Below, in pieces: positions 19,561 through 28,927 of a stretch of 64,000 nt of DNA. Below the pieces are notes generated by a model. The model was not told where the DNA came from, searched no databases, and was given only the letters and a program-made list of their open reading frames with translations. Origin of the DNA: Dissulfurirhabdus thermomarina. GTDB lineage: Bacteria; Desulfobacterota; Dissulfuribacteria; Dissulfuribacterales; Dissulfurirhabdaceae. A program made the translations under genes and the position numbers. Location: NCBI RefSeq assembly GCF_012979235.1, contig NZ_JAATWC010000004.1, forward strand, positions 169,243 through 233,242. Reading direction: 5' to 3'. Numbering within the stretch: the stretch's first letter is position 1; each line of letters opens with the position of its first letter.

Positions 19561-20411
19561 AGGGCACCCGCGGCACGATCCTGGTCCTCGCCCTGGCCCT
19601 CTTCGCCGTGCCCTGGTGCACCGACCGCCTCTACGAGGCCCGGGGCCGTTTCCACGCCGCCACCGCGGGTCTCTTCCCCCCGCCCACCACCGGCGTCCTC
19701 CGGGCCTCCACCCTGGAGTTCACGGGGGCCGCCAGCGACTGGTTCTTCCTCCGGGTCATGACCGTGGTGGGACAAGCCCTCATCGAGGCCCGGGAACCCT
19801 CCCGCGCGGAGTGGCAGTGGGTCTACGAGTGGCTGGACCGCGTGACCGACCTCGACCCCCGGTTCTGGGACCCCTACGTCTTCGCCGAGGCCGTGCTGAC
19901 CTGGAAAAACGACATGCTGCCCCAGGCGGACCGGCTCCTCCTCAAGGCCGCCGAGGCCCGGCCCGACCTCTACCGCCCCTATTTCTACCTGGGGTTCAAC
20001 CACTTCTACTTCCAGCGGGACTATGCCACGGCCGCGGGCTACCTCCGGAAGGCGGCGAAACGCCCCGGCGCCCCGGGATGGATCATGAAACTGGCCGCCC
20101 GCATGAGCCTCTACGGGGGCCAGACGATGGCGGGCATCGTGCTGCTCGACGACCTCATCCGCACCACGCGCGACCCGCGCACCCGGGCCTCCCTGCTCCG
20201 GCGGCGCCAGGCCCTCGAGGCCGTGGCGGTCATCGAGAAGGCAGTGGCGGCCTTCCGGCGCGAAAAGGGCCGTTTCCCGAAGGACATCGAGGAGCTGGTC
20301 CGCTCGGGCCTCCTCGCCTCGATCCCGGCCGATCCCTACGGGGGGCGGTTCTACCTGGACCGGGAGGGACGCGTCGACACCACCAGCCGCTTCCTGCCGA
20401 AACGCCGCTAG
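19557..20411 (+). CDS. TPR-like protein with pseudopilin-like tail, third member of the pilus ABC unit
   Basis: The 284 residues begin with an uncleaved or cleaved membrane segment (GTILVLALALFAVPW). Helical repeats resembling TPRs follow (RFWDPYVFAEAVLTWKNDM, RPYFYLGFNHFYFQRDYATAAGYLRKAAK). The C-terminus (AFRREKGRFPKDIEELVRSG...IPADPYGGRFYLD) resembles the Pro-Tyr-Gly region of GspG-type pseudopilins. The start overlaps the permease stop (ATGA). By position it parallels PilG, the third component of the M. xanthus ABC module, but no sequence relationship is claimed. It probably faces the periplasm. Confidence 0.7.
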   Translation: MKGTRGTILVLALALFAVPWCTDRLYEARGRFHAATAGLFPPPTTGVLRASTLEFTGAASDWFFLRVMTVVGQALIEAREPSRAEWQWVYEWLDRVTDLDPRFWDPYVFAEAVLTWKNDMLPQADRLLLKAAEARPDLYRPYFYLGFNHFYFQRDYATAAGYLRKAAKRPGAPGWIMKLAARMSLYGGQTMAGIVLLDDLIRTTRDPRTRASLLRRRQALEAVAVIEKAVAAFRREKGRFPKDIEELVRSGLLASIPADPYGGRFYLDREGRVDTTSRFLPKRR

Positions 20412-20524
20412 CCGCCGCCCCCCCGAGCCCCTTTCCCCCGCCGCCGCCCCGGGATAAACTGTCGGCGTCGCCATCCACACCCGTGCCCCCGAGCGAGGCT
20501 GAAACCAGGCCGACCGGTCGACCC

Positions 20525-21820
20525 ATGCCCGCAGACCCCACCCTCGCCGCCGCCGCCGCGGCGGCCGCGCTCGCCCTGGCCGCCCTGGCCGCGGGGATCG
20601 TCTCGCATCTGCGCCGCCGGGAGGAGGCGGTCCGCGCCGAGGCCCGCCTCGAGGAGATCGCCCGACAGGTCCAGGCCCTGGGGACCGACCTCCGCGGGGC
20701 CCAGGCCCAGGCCCGAGAGGAACAGGCCCGGCACGCGGCGGGCCTTGAACAGGCGGTCTCGGCCCAGCTCCGCCAGGGGGCCGAGAACCTCGCCCGGATC
20801 CACGAGGGGCTCCTGAAGGGCATGGGGGAGGTCCACCGCCAGGTGACAACGGCCCTCTCCGCCTCCACGGAGCAGCTCGAAAGGCGTTTCGAGCAGCTCA
20901 CCCGGGCCACCGACACCCGGCTCCGGGAGATCGGCGGCCAGGTGGAGGGCCGCCTGCAGGAGGGCTTCAAGGAGACCACCGCCACCTTCGCCGACGTCCA
21001 GAAACGGCTCGCCCTCATCGACCAGGCCCAGCGCCACATCCAGGAGCTGTCCCACAACGTGGTCTCGCTCCAGGAGGTGCTGGCCGACAAGCGCTCGCGC
21101 GGTGCCTTCGGCGAGGTGCAGCTGGCCGCCCTGGTCCGGAACGTCCTCCCGGAAGGCGCCTTCGCCCTCCAGCGGGAGCTCTCCAACGGCACCCGGGTGG
21201 ACTGCCTCCTCTACCTCCCGGAACCCACGGGCACCGTGGCCGTGGACGCCAAGTTCCCCCTGGAGAACTTCCACCGGATGTGCGACCCCGACGCCCCGGC
21301 GGCGGAACGCGCCCGGGCCGCCCGGCTCTTCAAGGCCGACGTGAAACGCCACATCCAGGACGTGGCGGACAAGTACGTCATCCCCGGCGAGACCGCCGAC
21401 GGCGCCGTCCTGTTCCTCCCGGCCGAGGCGGTCTTCGCCGAGATCCACGCCCACCACCCGGACCTCGTGGAGCTGGCCTGGCGGCGCCGGGTCTGGCTCA
21501 CTTCCCCCACCACCCTCATGGCGATCCTCACCACGGCCCGGGCGGTGCTGAAGGACGCGGCCACGCGCCGCCAGCTCCACGTGATCCAGGACCACCTCGT
21601 CCGGCTGGCGGAGGACTTCGACCGGTTCCAGAAGCGGATGGACAACCTCGCCCGCCACATCCGGCAGGCCGGGAAGGACGTGGAGGAGGTCCATACCTCG
21701 GCCCGGAAGATCACCCGCCGGTTCGAGAAGATCGAGAAGGTGGAACTCGCCCCCGCCGCCCCGGCGCCGGAACTCGGCGAGGGGCCCCAAAGCGGCGAGG
21801 ACGACGAAGACGAGCCATGA
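20525..21820 (+). CDS. rmuC: RmuC-family DNA recombination protein
   Basis: The 431-residue protein has an N-terminal membrane anchor (AAAAAAAALALAALAAGIVS). A long coiled coil covers roughly residues 40-190, and the RmuC nuclease-like domain occupies about 195-390 (RGAFGEVQLAALV, VDCLLYLP, VAVDAKFPLENF, GAVLFLPAEAVFAEIH). RmuC limits inversion and recombination at short repeats in E. coli. The C-terminal tail is acidic. The start ATG 20525 has no strong ribosome binding site. It follows the pilus module by about 110 bases and is probably a separate unit. Confidence 0.92.
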   Translation: MPADPTLAAAAAAAALALAALAAGIVSHLRRREEAVRAEARLEEIARQVQALGTDLRGAQAQAREEQARHAAGLEQAVSAQLRQGAENLARIHEGLLKGMGEVHRQVTTALSASTEQLERRFEQLTRATDTRLREIGGQVEGRLQEGFKETTATFADVQKRLALIDQAQRHIQELSHNVVSLQEVLADKRSRGAFGEVQLAALVRNVLPEGAFALQRELSNGTRVDCLLYLPEPTGTVAVDAKFPLENFHRMCDPDAPAAERARAARLFKADVKRHIQDVADKYVIPGETADGAVLFLPAEAVFAEIHAHHPDLVELAWRRRVWLTSPTTLMAILTTARAVLKDAATRRQLHVIQDHLVRLAEDFDRFQKRMDNLARHIRQAGKDVEEVHTSARKITRRFEKIEKVELAPAAPAPELGEGPQSGEDDEDEP

Positions 21821-21829
21821 AGCCGCCCC

Positions 21830-21852
21830 GCCCGGGGGACTTGCCCCCGGGC
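21830..21852 (+). terminator. Strong hairpin after rmuC
   Basis: GCCCGGGGG and CCCCCGGGC form a 9-bp stem with loop ACTTG ten bases after the rmuC stop. No T-run follows, so it may act as a transcript 3' end stabiliser or a weak terminator. Confidence 0.35.
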
Positions 21853-21969
21853 CCGGGTTCCGTTAGTAAGAGGCTGGCGGGACGCTCCGGGCGCCCCGCC
21901 GCCCCGCCCCGCCACCGGGGCCGACCACCGGGCGCCCCGGGCGCCCTGCACGACGAGGTGAACCGATCC

Positions 21970-22311
21970 ATGGCCTTCGACACCACATCCGCCGGGAAAC
22001 CGGAACCGCCGTCATCACCGGCGCGGCCCACCCTCCGCCGCCTGGTCCTGGACGTCCTGAAGCCCCACGAGCCCAACATCCTCGCCATCGCCAAGGCCCT
22101 GGCCGTGCTGCCCGGCGTGGACGGCGTGGACATCACGGTCTACGAGATCGACGCCAAGGTGGAGAACGTGAAGATCACCCTCGAGGGCACCGACCTCGAG
22201 TTCGCCCGGATCCGGAACGTGATCCACGACATGGGCGGCGCCATCCACTCCATCGACAAGGTCTCGACAGGCCGGGTCATCGTGGAGGAGGCCCCCACCC
22301 CGCAGGACTGA
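21970..22311 (+). CDS. DUF211 family protein
   Basis: This 113-residue protein has the DUF211 pattern: RRLVLDVLKPHEPNILAIAKALAVLPGVDGVDITVYEIDAKVENVKITLEG, then FARIRNVIHDMGGAIHSIDKV. Known members (archaeal MTH889 type) are small ferredoxin-fold oligomers of unknown function. The ATG at 21970 follows GAGGTG; a GTG at 21958 is an alternative start. The stop is seven bases before the VIT-like membrane gene, so the two form an operon. Family membership is well supported and function is not. Confidence 0.82.
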   Translation: MAFDTTSAGKPEPPSSPARPTLRRLVLDVLKPHEPNILAIAKALAVLPGVDGVDITVYEIDAKVENVKITLEGTDLEFARIRNVIHDMGGAIHSIDKVSTGRVIVEEAPTPQD

Positions 22312-22318
22312 GCCCGGG

Positions 22319-22912
22319 ATGGCACCCCTCGCCCTGCGCCGGGCCGTCGAGGAGCTCCGGCGCTACGACAAGATGGTGGGTATCTGGAAGATCGCCCGCC
22401 GCTACTTCGTCAACAACGCCTTCGACGGCCTCCTCACCGCCACGGGCCTGGTGCTCGGCAGCTGGCTGGCCCAGGTCCACGACCCGGCGGTCATCCTCCG
22501 GACGGGCTTTTCCACCGCCCTTGCCATCGGGGTCTCCGGCTTCTGGGGCGCCTACATGACCGAGGCGGCGGAGCGCCGCGACGACCTCGCCCGGCTCGGA
22601 CGCCAAACGCTCACCGACCTCACCGACAGCCGCCTCGGCCGGGCCGTGGCGGTGGCCAGCCGGATCATCGCCGTGGTGGACGGTCTCTCCCCCTTCCTTG
22701 CGGCCGCCCTGGTGCTGGTGCCCTTCTTCTTCACCCCGTGGGCCCCGAGCATCCACTGGATCTACGGGATCTCGCTGGCCACGGCCTTCACCGCCCTCTT
22801 CGTGCTCGGGGTCTTCCTGGGGTGCATCTCCGGCCGCGGCCGGATCCGCTCCGGGCTCCTCATGCTGGTGGCGGGCCTGCTCTCGGCCGCCCTGAGCTAC
22901 CTGATCAGCTGA
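22319..22912 (+). CDS. VIT1/CCC1-like membrane transporter (TIGR00267-type)
   Basis: The 197-residue membrane protein has an amphipathic N-terminus and the motif YFVNNAFDGLLTATGLVLGSW, which resembles the first helix of vacuolar iron transporter family proteins. Further helices are TGFSTALAIGVSGFWGAYMTEAAERR, IIAVVDGLSPFLAAALVLVPFF, IYGISLATAFTALFVLGVFLGCIS and LLMLVAGLLSAALSYLIS. The acidic TEAAERRDDL after the second helix parallels the metal-binding region of the family. Iron or manganese transport is an inference from family. It is paired with the DUF211 gene. Confidence 0.75.
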   Translation: MAPLALRRAVEELRRYDKMVGIWKIARRYFVNNAFDGLLTATGLVLGSWLAQVHDPAVILRTGFSTALAIGVSGFWGAYMTEAAERRDDLARLGRQTLTDLTDSRLGRAVAVASRIIAVVDGLSPFLAAALVLVPFFFTPWAPSIHWIYGISLATAFTALFVLGVFLGCISGRGRIRSGLLMLVAGLLSAALSYLIS

Positions 22913-22973
22913 GCCCGCTCCCTTCCCGGGCCGGCCCATCCGATCCAAGGCCTTCCTGCGAGGCCTTCATCCC

Positions 22974-23002
22974 TTGCCCATCCCTCCGCCCTCGTTTATT
23001 TT
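22974..23002 (+). promoter_or_regulatory. Weak candidate sigma-70 promoter before the ATC-start gene
   Basis: TTGCCC (22974-22979) and TATTTT (22997-23002) are separated by 17 bases in an AT-rich island (TTTATTTTTTTTGG) that is rare in this genome. Confidence 0.3.
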
Positions 23003-23044
23003 TTTTGGTGAAAAGACTCCGATCCCCATCAAGGAGGTCCGCCC

Positions 23045-23467
23045 ATCAAGCGCACCGTCTCCACCCCGGAAAACCCCGCGGCCGTCCTCGACGAGGCCTT
23101 CGTCGCCTCGCTCTTCCCGCCCGGCCGCGACGACGCCTTCTTCGAGGCCCTCTACGGGGGCGCCGAGGAGGGGGCCTTCGACATCTCCCTCGGCCTCTCC
23201 CACTTCGACGAGGCCACGGGGACCCTGCACCTCGAGTTCCGGCTCACCGAGCGGCCGGGGAAGTGCCTGGCGTGCAACCTCACCTACGGCCTCCCGGAGG
23301 TCTTCCAGCGCCACCCGGTGATCGGGCTCCCGGACATCGTGCAAGCGGTGGAGGCGGCCCTGGCGCCCCACTGGCGCGTGGCGTCCTGGGAACTCGGGCG
23401 CACGCGGACCGTGAGCCGGAAGATGAACGTCATCCCCTTGTTCCTGCGGCTCGAACCCGCCGCCTGA
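23045..23467 (+). CDS. Conserved-looking hypothetical protein with apparent ATC start
   Basis: This open frame encodes 140 residues with the codon bias of its neighbours (C or G in nearly every third position), but it has no ATG, GTG or TTG near its beginning. A perfect AAGGAGG (23031-23037) is followed after seven bases by ATC AAG CGC, giving (M/I)KRTVSTPENPAAVLDEAFV. The upstream in-frame stop is at 23009. Visible features are a CLAC pair in GKCLACNLTYGLPEVF and an aromatic-rich C-terminus, RKMNVIPLFLRLE. I do not recognise a family. Either an AUC start is used, or the true base is G (ATG) and the difference is a mutation or assembly error. Confidence 0.7.
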   Translation: MKRTVSTPENPAAVLDEAFVASLFPPGRDDAFFEALYGGAEEGAFDISLGLSHFDEATGTLHLEFRLTERPGKCLACNLTYGLPEVFQRHPVIGLPDIVQAVEAALAPHWRVASWELGRTRTVSRKMNVIPLFLRLEPAA

Positions 23468-23493
23468 GGCCCCCGGCCTCCCAGGAGGAGTCC

Positions 23494-24147
23494 ATGCGCG
23501 TCATCGCCTTCGGAGACATCCACATGGAGTACGGGGAGCTCGCCCGGATCCCCGGTCTCGCCGAGGCCGACCTCGTCATCGTGACCGGCGACTTCACCAA
23601 CTTCGGCGGCGAGAAGGAGGCCGAAAAGGTCCTCGGGGCCATCCGCCGCTACAACGGGAAGATCCTCGCCGTCCCCGGCAACCTCGACCAGCCGGAGGTG
23701 GCGGGCATGCTCCACGCCCGGGGGATCAACCTCCACGCCGACGGCGTCATGCTCGGCGAGACCGGCATCGTGGGGGTGGGCGGCTCCAACCCCACGCCCT
23801 TCAACACCCCCACCGAGTTCCCGGAGGAACGGCTCGCGGCCCTCATGGAAAAGGGCCTCGAGAAGGTCCGGGAGGCGAAGCGGTTGATCCTCGTCAGCCA
23901 CGCGCCTCCCGTGGACACCGCGACCGACCGCATCCCAAGCGGGGCCCACGTGGGCAGCCGCGCCGTGCGCGACTTCATCGAGCGCCACCGCCCCCTCTTC
24001 TGCCTCACGGGCCACATCCACGAGGCCCGCGGCACCGACCGCATCGGGGAGACCCTGGTCCTGAACCCGGGGATGCTCTCCCACCCGGGGTGGATCGAGC
24101 TGGAGGAGACCGACGGCGGGGAGTGGACGGCCGTGATCCGGCCGTGA
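23494..24147 (+). CDS. Calcineurin-like metallophosphoesterase, YfcE/MJ0936-like
   Basis: This 217-residue enzyme has the dinuclear metal motifs in order: FGDIHMEYG, VTGDFTNFGG, PGNLD, SHAPP and GHIHEARG. The C-terminal strand (VLNPGMLSHPGWIELE) is typical of the small phosphodiesterase class. ATG 23494 follows AGGAGGAG at good spacing. It lies 26 bases after the ATC-start gene and is probably co-transcribed with it. The substrate is not deducible. It ends convergently with rmlD, about 110 bases apart, with only GC-rich sequence between. Confidence 0.9.
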   Translation: MRVIAFGDIHMEYGELARIPGLAEADLVIVTGDFTNFGGEKEAEKVLGAIRRYNGKILAVPGNLDQPEVAGMLHARGINLHADGVMLGETGIVGVGGSNPTPFNTPTEFPEERLAALMEKGLEKVREAKRLILVSHAPPVDTATDRIPSGAHVGSRAVRDFIERHRPLFCLTGHIHEARGTDRIGETLVLNPGMLSHPGWIELEETDGGEWTAVIRP

Positions 24148-24256
24148 CGGCGCCGCACCGGCCATCGCCCACCGGGACGCCTCCAGCGCCGCACCCCGGC
24201 GGCGCCTCACCGCCGCCGGGCCGCCCGGCCCGCCCCTCCCGGATCCCCGGCCGCGT

Positions 24257-25159
24257 TCACCCGGCTGCGAGGGGATCCGCCGCCCCTTCCCCTTCCCCGT
24301 CCGAGGCCGGGAGTCCCTCGGCCTCGAGGTAGTCCACCAGGGCCTCGTTCCACCGCCGGAGCCGCCCGCCGGTGAGCGCCGCGAAGAAGCTGGTGTCCAG
24401 GACGGAATAGGCGGGACGCCGGGCCGGCCGGGGATAGTCGCGGGTGGCCACCGGCCGGACACGGTCCGGGTCGCGGCCGGTGAGGCGGAAGATCTCCCGG
24501 GCGAACTCGTACCAGGTACACGTCCCCTCGTTGGTCACGTGCACGATCCCGCGCGCCCCCTGGGCCACCAGCCACCAGAGCCCCAGGGCGAGGTCCGGCG
24601 TGTAGGTGGGGGAGCCGCGCTGGTCGCTCACCACGTGGAGGATCTCCTTCTCCTCGGCCAGCCGCAGGATGGTACGGACGAAGTTCGGCCCGTGGCGGCC
24701 GTAGAGCCACGCGGTCCGGACGATGAGGTAGTCGCCCCCCATGGACTGGATGGCCTGCTCCCCGGCCAGCTTCGAGGCGCCGTAGACGTTCACGGGCCGC
24801 GTGGCGTCGGTCTCCCTGTAGGGCTGGCGCCCCTGCCCGTCGAAGACGTAGTCGGTGCTCATGTGGACGAGGCGGGTGCCGCACTCCCGGCAGGCCCAGG
24901 CCAGGTGCCCCGGACCCTTGGCATTGACGAGGTAGGCGGCGCCGCGCTCCGTCTCGCAGTCGTCCACCCGGGTGAAGGCCGCGCAGTTGACCACCACGTC
25001 GGGCCGGACGTCCTTCAGGCCCCGGATGCAGGCCTGGGGGCTCGAGACGTCGAGCTCGGAGCGGAGCCGGGGCACCACGTCGGCATGGCGCCGGAACCGC
25101 TCCACCACGTCACGGCCCAGCATCCCGCCCGCCCCCGTGACCAGCACCCGGAGGCTCAC
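24257..25159 (-). CDS. rmlD: dTDP-4-dehydrorhamnose reductase
   Basis: RmlD reduces dTDP-4-dehydro-L-rhamnose to dTDP-L-rhamnose in O-antigen or glycan precursor synthesis. The 300 residues show the Rossmann motif VTGAGGMLG, NCAAFTRVDDCE, the catalytic S/T-Y-K set in STDYVFDGQ and VYGASKLAGEQA, and RTAWLYG. The start is GTG 25159, overlapping the rmlB stop (GTGA). rmlA and rmlC are not in the window. The C-terminus (AEGLPASDGEGEGAADPLAAG) is a low-complexity tail. Confidence 0.93.
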   Translation of the reverse strand: MSLRVLVTGAGGMLGRDVVERFRRHADVVPRLRSELDVSSPQACIRGLKDVRPDVVVNCAAFTRVDDCETERGAAYLVNAKGPGHLAWACRECGTRLVHMSTDYVFDGQGRQPYRETDATRPVNVYGASKLAGEQAIQSMGGDYLIVRTAWLYGRHGPNFVRTILRLAEEKEILHVVSDQRGSPTYTPDLALGLWWLVAQGARGIVHVTNEGTCTWYEFAREIFRLTGRDPDRVRPVATRDYPRPARRPAYSVLDTSFFAALTGGRLRRWNEALVDYLEAEGLPASDGEGEGAADPLAAG

Positions 25160-26190
25160 GTCCGCCCTCCCAGCCGGTCGCCGTACATCCGGCGGTAGTA
25201 GTCCCGGTAGGACCCGTCGGTGATGGCCCGGACCCAGTCACGGTGGGCCTCGTACCAGGCGACGGTCTCGGCGAGGCCCCGGTCGAAGGGGATCTCGGGC
25301 CGCCAGCCGAGCTCCGCCTCGGCCTTGGCGGTGGCCATGGCGTAGCGCCGGTCGTGCCCGGGCCGGTCGGCCACGTGGGTGATGAGGGACTCCGGCCGCC
25401 CCACGGCGGCGAGCACCCGGCGGACCACCTCGAGGTTGGTGAGCTCGCACCGCCCGCCCAGGTTGTAGACCTCGCCGTCGCGCCCGCGCTCGAGGGCCGC
25501 GAGCACCCCCCGGCAGTGATCCGAGACGTGGATCCAGTCGCGGACGTTCAGGCCGTCACCGTAGACCGGGAGCGGCCGTCCCGCCCAGGCGTTGGCGATC
25601 ATGAGGGGGATGAGCTTCTCTGGAAACTGGTAGGGCCCGTAGTTGTTGGAACACCGCGTCACCACCACCGGGAGGCCGTGGGTCTTGAAGGCCGCCCGGG
25701 CCAGGAGATCCGAGGCGGCCTTGGAGGCCGCGTAGGGGCTGTTCGGGGCCAGCGGCGTCTCTTCCGTGAAGGGCGGATCCTCAGGCCCGAGGCTGCCGTA
25801 GACCTCGTCGGTGGAGACGTGGACGAAGCGGCGAAGGCGCGGGGACCGGCGGGCGGCGTCGAGCAGCACCTGGGTCCCCAAGACGTTGGTGACCACGAAG
25901 GGCTGGGCGTCCAGGATGGACCGGTCCACATGGCTCTCGGCGGCGAAGTGGACCACGGCGTCCACCCCGGCCACGAGCTCGGCCACGAGCCCCGCGTCCT
26001 CGATGCGGCCGTGGACGAAACGGTAGCGGGGGTCCCCCTCGAGATCGGCCAGGTTGGCGGGGTTTCCGGCATAGGTGAGGGCGTCGAGGTTGACGACCTC
26101 CCAGTCGCGCCCTTCCATGACCAGCCGGACGAAGTTGGTGCCGATGAAGCCGCACCCGCCCGTCACCAGGATTCGATTCGTGCCGCCCAC
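25156..26190 (-). CDS. rmlB: dTDP-glucose 4,6-dehydratase
   Basis: RmlB converts dTDP-glucose to dTDP-4-dehydro-6-deoxyglucose. The 344 residues carry the NAD motif VTGGCGFIGTNFV, HFAAESHVDRSI, the catalytic triad region STDEVYGSL and YAASKAASD, and CSNNYGPYQFPEKLIPL. This is the extended SDR dehydratase signature. ATG 26190 follows AAGGAGGTG. rmlD is coupled downstream. Both lie downstream of the dnaK terminator and form their own unit. Confidence 0.95.
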   Translation of the reverse strand: MGGTNRILVTGGCGFIGTNFVRLVMEGRDWEVVNLDALTYAGNPANLADLEGDPRYRFVHGRIEDAGLVAELVAGVDAVVHFAAESHVDRSILDAQPFVVTNVLGTQVLLDAARRSPRLRRFVHVSTDEVYGSLGPEDPPFTEETPLAPNSPYAASKAASDLLARAAFKTHGLPVVVTRCSNNYGPYQFPEKLIPLMIANAWAGRPLPVYGDGLNVRDWIHVSDHCRGVLAALERGRDGEVYNLGGRCELTNLEVVRRVLAAVGRPESLITHVADRPGHDRRYAMATAKAEAELGWRPEIPFDRGLAETVAWYEAHRDWVRAITDGSYRDYYRRMYGDRLGGRT

Positions 26191-26261
26191 GGCACCTCCT
26201 TGCCCGGCCCCGGCGGAGGGGGAAACGCCGCCGTCCCCGGAACCGCTTGCACGACGCCATC

Positions 26262-26304
26262 AAAAATAAACGGGACGGGGGTCGCCTGGCAACCACCCGT
26301 CCCG
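26262..26304 (-). terminator. Intrinsic terminator of the hrcA-grpE-dnaK unit
   Basis: Read on the minus strand, CGGGACGGG and CCCGTCCCG form a 9-bp stem followed directly by TTTATTTTT. It begins about 30 bases after the dnaK stop. The T-run runs straight into GATGGCGTCG (26252-26261), a solo copy of the terminal motif of the dispersed repeats. Confidence 0.85.
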
Positions 26305-26332
26305 GTTCGATGCCGGCCGGCGCAACGTACCG

Positions 26333-28252
<1,920 letters not shown>

Positions 28253-28321
28253 GATAGGATTCCTCCTTCGGTCGATGACAAGCTGTCGCGCCGCCCGTCG
28301 TCCGGGGACGCCGAATCCAAG

Positions 28322-28918
28322 TTAAGCACTCGGCTCCCCTTGTCCACTCCCCTCGGGCGGTTTCTTGGAGACCACCACCAGGGCGGGCCGGATGACCCGC
28401 TCGTGGAGGCTGTAGCCCTTGAGGAGCTCCTGGACCACGGTATTCTCCTCCACGTCGTGGCATTCCTGGACGCTCAGGGCCTCGTGGAAGTTGGGATCGA
28501 AGCGCTGGCCCATGCAGCTGTAGGCCTTGAGCCCGAAGCGCTCCAGGGTCTTGAGGTACCCGGAGAGGGCGAGTTCCAGGCCCTCCACGAGCTTCTCGTC
28601 CGTCTCGCCGGAGTCCTTGGCAGCGGCGACGGCGCGCTCGAGGTTGTCGAGGAAGGGCAAGAGCTCCTTGGCAAAGGCCTCGAGGGCATAGCGCATGTGC
28701 TCGGCCTTCTCCCGCTCGACCCGCTTCTTGAAGTTGTCGAGCTCGGCCGCCAAGCGCAGGACCCGCTCCTCGCAGGCCCGGAGCTGTTCCCGGAGGGCCT
28801 CGGCCTCGCCCGGCCCCTCTTCTCCGGCATCGGCCGCGGAGACCGCGGTCTCCGCCTCACCGGCGGGGGCCTCCCGGCGCTCTTCCATCATATCCCTGTC
28901 CTTGTCGCCTTCTTGCAT
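28322..28918 (-). CDS. grpE: Nucleotide exchange factor GrpE
   Basis: GrpE releases ADP from DnaK. The 198 residues have a long acidic, coiled-coil N-terminus (LREQLRACEERVLRLAAELDNFKKRVEREKAEHMRYALE) and a C-terminal beta-domain (MGQRFDPNFHEALSVQE, VVQELLKGYSLHERVIRPALVVVSK). The start at 28918 may alternatively be one of the ATGs nine codons later (MMEERR). It lies nine bases after the hrcA stop and about 70 bases before dnaK. Confidence 0.95.
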   Translation of the reverse strand: MQEGDKDRDMMEERREAPAGEAETAVSAADAGEEGPGEAEALREQLRACEERVLRLAAELDNFKKRVEREKAEHMRYALEAFAKELLPFLDNLERAVAAAKDSGETDEKLVEGLELALSGYLKTLERFGLKAYSCMGQRFDPNFHEALSVQECHDVEENTVVQELLKGYSLHERVIRPALVVVSKKPPEGSGQGEPSA

Positions 28919-28927
28919 GGCTGTCTC

